A DNA stretch of 35,625 nt from DASRQK01 sp040392005 (GTDB taxonomy: Bacteria; Bacteroidota; Bacteroidia; Sphingobacteriales; Sphingobacteriaceae), in contig JBEBWT010000019.1 in assembly GCA_040392005.1 (NCBI GenBank), positions 1 through 35,625 of the forward strand. The letters are read 5' to 3'. This document shows, piece by piece, positions 33,601 to 35,625 of the stretch (position 1 is its first letter; each line of letters opens with the position of its first letter). The position numbers were made by a program, and so were the translations under genes. The notes below the pieces were generated by a model that made no database searches, had not been told where the DNA came from, and saw nothing but the letters and a program-made list of their open reading frames with translations.

Positions 33601-35268
33601 TTACCAGGGTTTGCCCGTACCCTGAATGATCCAGGGCTTTGCCCAGATACTGTTTTTAGTACCTCCGCTCCACGGATCATCGAAAGCACCTGTCTGCAAT
33701 TTTTCAATAGCCACATTCACATTTGCTCCATTCAGGTTTCTTTCTTCCAATGGATAGTAGAACCTCACCGGCAGCACACCCTGCTGGGTCGCTCCCTGAA
33801 GCTGTGGATAACCTGTTCTGCGCCAGTCAAACCAGGATTCGGCAGCCACGGACCAACTGGCGATCCATTTCTGGGTCAGGATCTGTTCTTGCGTACCATC
33901 AAAAGCTACATCCGGTTGAGCAAGGTATGCTGCGGCACTTCCGGCATTCCAGGCAGTAAAGGAAGCCTGGATCCCCTGATTGTAATGGGTGGCAGCATTC
34001 CCTGCGCTCCAGCCATACACAGCCGATGCTTCTGCAAGGATGAAATTGACCTCGGCCGCAGAAAGGATTCTTACCTTAATGCCATTTTTTGCATTGGCAA
34101 ATGCCGAATTGACCCATGAAACGTGTGGGTTTCTGGACGACTGGGTTGGGTTCGGGCTCAGATTATAGGTATAGGGCAATGCCAGTGAAAGCGGCAGTCC
34201 CACATAGTCCGGGTGCTGATTGATATCATCGATCGATGATCCGGCGGGTAGGACACTGGGGTGTACCTGACGGACCCGGCGTTGCTCCCCATTAATGGTC
34301 AGGGTCACAATGCGGTCCGTACCAACAGGCAGGGTATCATCCACCTGGATGGGGATCTGTACCCTATCTGCATACGCGGCAAGGCGGGGATCATTGACCT
34401 GCAGCATACTGCCGACCAGTGTCTGCGCCATTTTGATCCGCCTGTAATTGGTACTGTCACTGTCGTAGGTGGCATTGGACGGCCAGGAATCATTATTGTT
34501 ATTACCAGGGAAAGCCATTGCCACATCATCCGCCGCACTGGTAATGATCGGGTACTTGGCCGGATTGGCAACGATACGCTCGATCCCCTCTTTCGCCACC
34601 GCAGGCAATTTCTCGGAAAGCCGCATGTAGTAACGCAGGGCCAGTGAATTGGCAAATCTTCTCCATTGCAATACATTTCCGTTAAAATAGATATCAGAAC
34701 TGCCGGGCGTACCGGTCACTTCACCGGAGAGAATGTCGTTTGCTTCTTCCAGATCAGCCAGAATTCCCGCATAAATACTTTCCTGGCTGTCATAAGCAGG
34801 GAAACGGTTTTCCATGCCTTCCTCGTCACCTTTCAAAGCATGGGAATAAGGCGCATCGCCCCACAGGTCAGTGATCAGGCCGAACATCAGTGATTTCATC
34901 ACCAGTGTTGCTCCCTGATGGAATGTATAGTCCAACTCCACCGCCCTGTCATACACATATTTATTGTTGCGCAAAATGCTGTAATAACCGGCCCAGCTAT
35001 TGCTGCCACCCCAGTCATAAGCATTGTGGCCGTCTGCCCAGCCGTCCTTTTGCGTGTGCTGCATCAGTCCGGCAATGTCCTGATAACCCAGATTGACAAA
35101 GGATTTTCCGGCCTCAGACAACACGGTCGCAAACACAAGGTTTGGATTGGTCGTCTGGGGATCTGCCCCATTGGGGTTTTCATTCATTTTCAATAGTTCC
35201 TTGGTACAGGAAAGCATCCCGCCCACCAGCACTATCAAAAGTATCGGATATATATATCTTGTTTTCAT
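33601..35268 (-). CDS. SusD/RagB-family lipoprotein (SusD-like_2 type)
   Basis: This 555-residue protein has a lipoprotein signal (LIVLVGGMLSC) and then LLKMNENPNGADPQTTNPN, which is characteristic of SusD-like_2 (Pfam PF12771). Further typical segments are YYSILRNNKYVYDRAVE, GLITDLWGDAPYSHALKG, ILADLEEANDIL, RRFANSLALRYYMRLSEK and AEVNFILAEASAVYG. It would bind oligosaccharide at the outer membrane and close the paired SusC channel, whose stop lies 21 nt upstream. The ligand is unknown. Confidence 0.93.
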   Translation of the reverse strand: MKTRYIYPILLIVLVGGMLSCTKELLKMNENPNGADPQTTNPNLVFATVLSEAGKSFVNLGYQDIAGLMQHTQKDGWADGHNAYDWGGSNSWAGYYSILRNNKYVYDRAVELDYTFHQGATLVMKSLMFGLITDLWGDAPYSHALKGDEEGMENRFPAYDSQESIYAGILADLEEANDILSGEVTGTPGSSDIYFNGNVLQWRRFANSLALRYYMRLSEKLPAVAKEGIERIVANPAKYPIITSAADDVAMAFPGNNNNDSWPSNATYDSDSTNYRRIKMAQTLVGSMLQVNDPRLAAYADRVQIPIQVDDTLPVGTDRIVTLTINGEQRRVRQVHPSVLPAGSSIDDINQHPDYVGLPLSLALPYTYNLSPNPTQSSRNPHVSWVNSAFANAKNGIKVRILSAAEVNFILAEASAVYGWSAGNAATHYNQGIQASFTAWNAGSAAAYLAQPDVAFDGTQEQILTQKWIASWSVAAESWFDWRRTGYPQLQGATQQGVLPVRFYYPLEERNLNGANVNVAIEKLQTGAFDDPWSGGTKNSIWAKPWIIQGTGKPW

Positions 35269-35289
35269 ACCTGAAATGTTTTTATAAAC

Positions 35290-35625
35290 TTAAAATGTAA
35301 GATTCAGTTTCACTCCAAAAGGAATCACCCAGGGGTTTACATTATAACGCTCTATACCCTGTTTGAACTGAGAACCCGCCTGTGCTCCGCTGGAAGGCTG
35401 AAATGCATTTTCGGGATCAATATTGATCTTGGCTTCAGTCCAGAGGATAATGTTCCGGCTGAAGAAAGAAATGCTGGCATCCTGCATCCTCATTTTTTGT
35501 GCGAAAGCAGAAGAAAGGCCAACGGTAAAGGAAATTTCCCTCAGTTTCAGGTAAGAAGCCGAAAACAAGGTTGGCTGCAACAGATCCCAGTTGACGGCTG
35601 CTGCATAAGGAACAGGTTGTGTGCC
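35290..35625 (-). CDS. SusC-type TonB-linked outer-membrane protein (3' end only)
   Basis: The minus-strand frame is open to the window edge (111 residues visible). It contains ASYLKLREISFTVGLS, SISFFSRNIILWTEAKINIDPE and ends in IPFGVKLNLTF, all typical of SusC C-termini. Most of the protein lies beyond 35625. It is the partner of the SusD gene 21 nt downstream. Confidence 0.93.
   Translation of the reverse strand, partial: GTQPVPYAAAVNWDLLQPTLFSASYLKLREISFTVGLSSAFAQKMRMQDASISFFSRNIILWTEAKINIDPENAFQPSSGAQAGSQFKQGIERYNVNPWVIPFGVKLNLTF

Noticed and set aside
32941..34119. 392-residue plus-strand frame across the ceramidase-like and SusD genes
   Set aside because: It spans two genes on the other strand that have clear signal peptides and family motifs.

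Overview
The window looks like a chromosomal segment of a member of the Bacteroidota. Evidence: two SusC/SusD pairs, a Porin_10-type porin, lipoprotein signal peptides, promoters of the TTG / TAnnTTTG type, no Shine-Dalgarno sequences before most starts, and a CarB that ends before the allosteric domain. I cannot assign genus or family. No phage, insertion sequence, CRISPR array, rRNA or transcriptional regulator gene was seen. No gene-free stretch exceeds about 300 bases; the longest (about 210 bases) flank carB and namZ and are described in the features.

Region 1 (1-5226, minus strand): a GreA/GreB-like protein, a tRNA-Val with its own promoter and terminator, then an apparent operon of purine nucleoside phosphorylase, a Porin_10 porin and a GHL10-type glycoside hydrolase lipoprotein.

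Region 2 (5216-19438, minus strand): a polysaccharide-utilisation-like locus. Its order is namZ (exo-N-acetylmuramidase, DUF1343), susC, susD, a surface lipoprotein, a strong hairpin, a metallophosphoesterase/PQQ-propeller fusion, GH9, NodB deacetylase, murQ and a MurT-like sodium:solute symporter. The gene content fits capture and breakdown of MurNAc-containing peptidoglycan fragments. The GH9 and deacetylase frames meet at an A AAA AAG heptamer followed at once by a stop. An SD-like purine tract lies upstream and a 12-position stem-loop starts 9 nt downstream. This is the layout of the dnaX programmed -1 frameshift and would yield a GH9-deacetylase fusion lipoprotein of about 841 residues. 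I consider this the most notable observation here.

Region 3 (19586-23723): a NadR-type P-loop ATPase, a small outer-membrane barrel protein, and divergent carB, with recognisable Bacteroidota promoters between the last two.

Region 4 (23836-30698): a complete D-glucuronate pathway in two divergent units: kdgK-eda on the minus strand, and uxuB (SDR type)-uxuA-uxaC-exuT on the plus strand. Together they would import hexuronate and convert it through fructuronate, mannonate and KDG to pyruvate and glyceraldehyde 3-phosphate. The divergent spacer carries an 11-bp perfect inverted repeat, a candidate operator. Several gene ends in this cluster carry short tandem duplications (16, 30 or 31 bp) that copy start or stop codons.

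Region 5 (30736-35625, minus strand): a second susC (only its 3' end is in the window)-susD pair with a ceramidase-like hydrolase and a PhoPQ-activated pathogenicity-related (PqaA-type) serine hydrolase. A 17-codon scrap resembling an outer-membrane barrel C-terminus lies between the two hydrolases.
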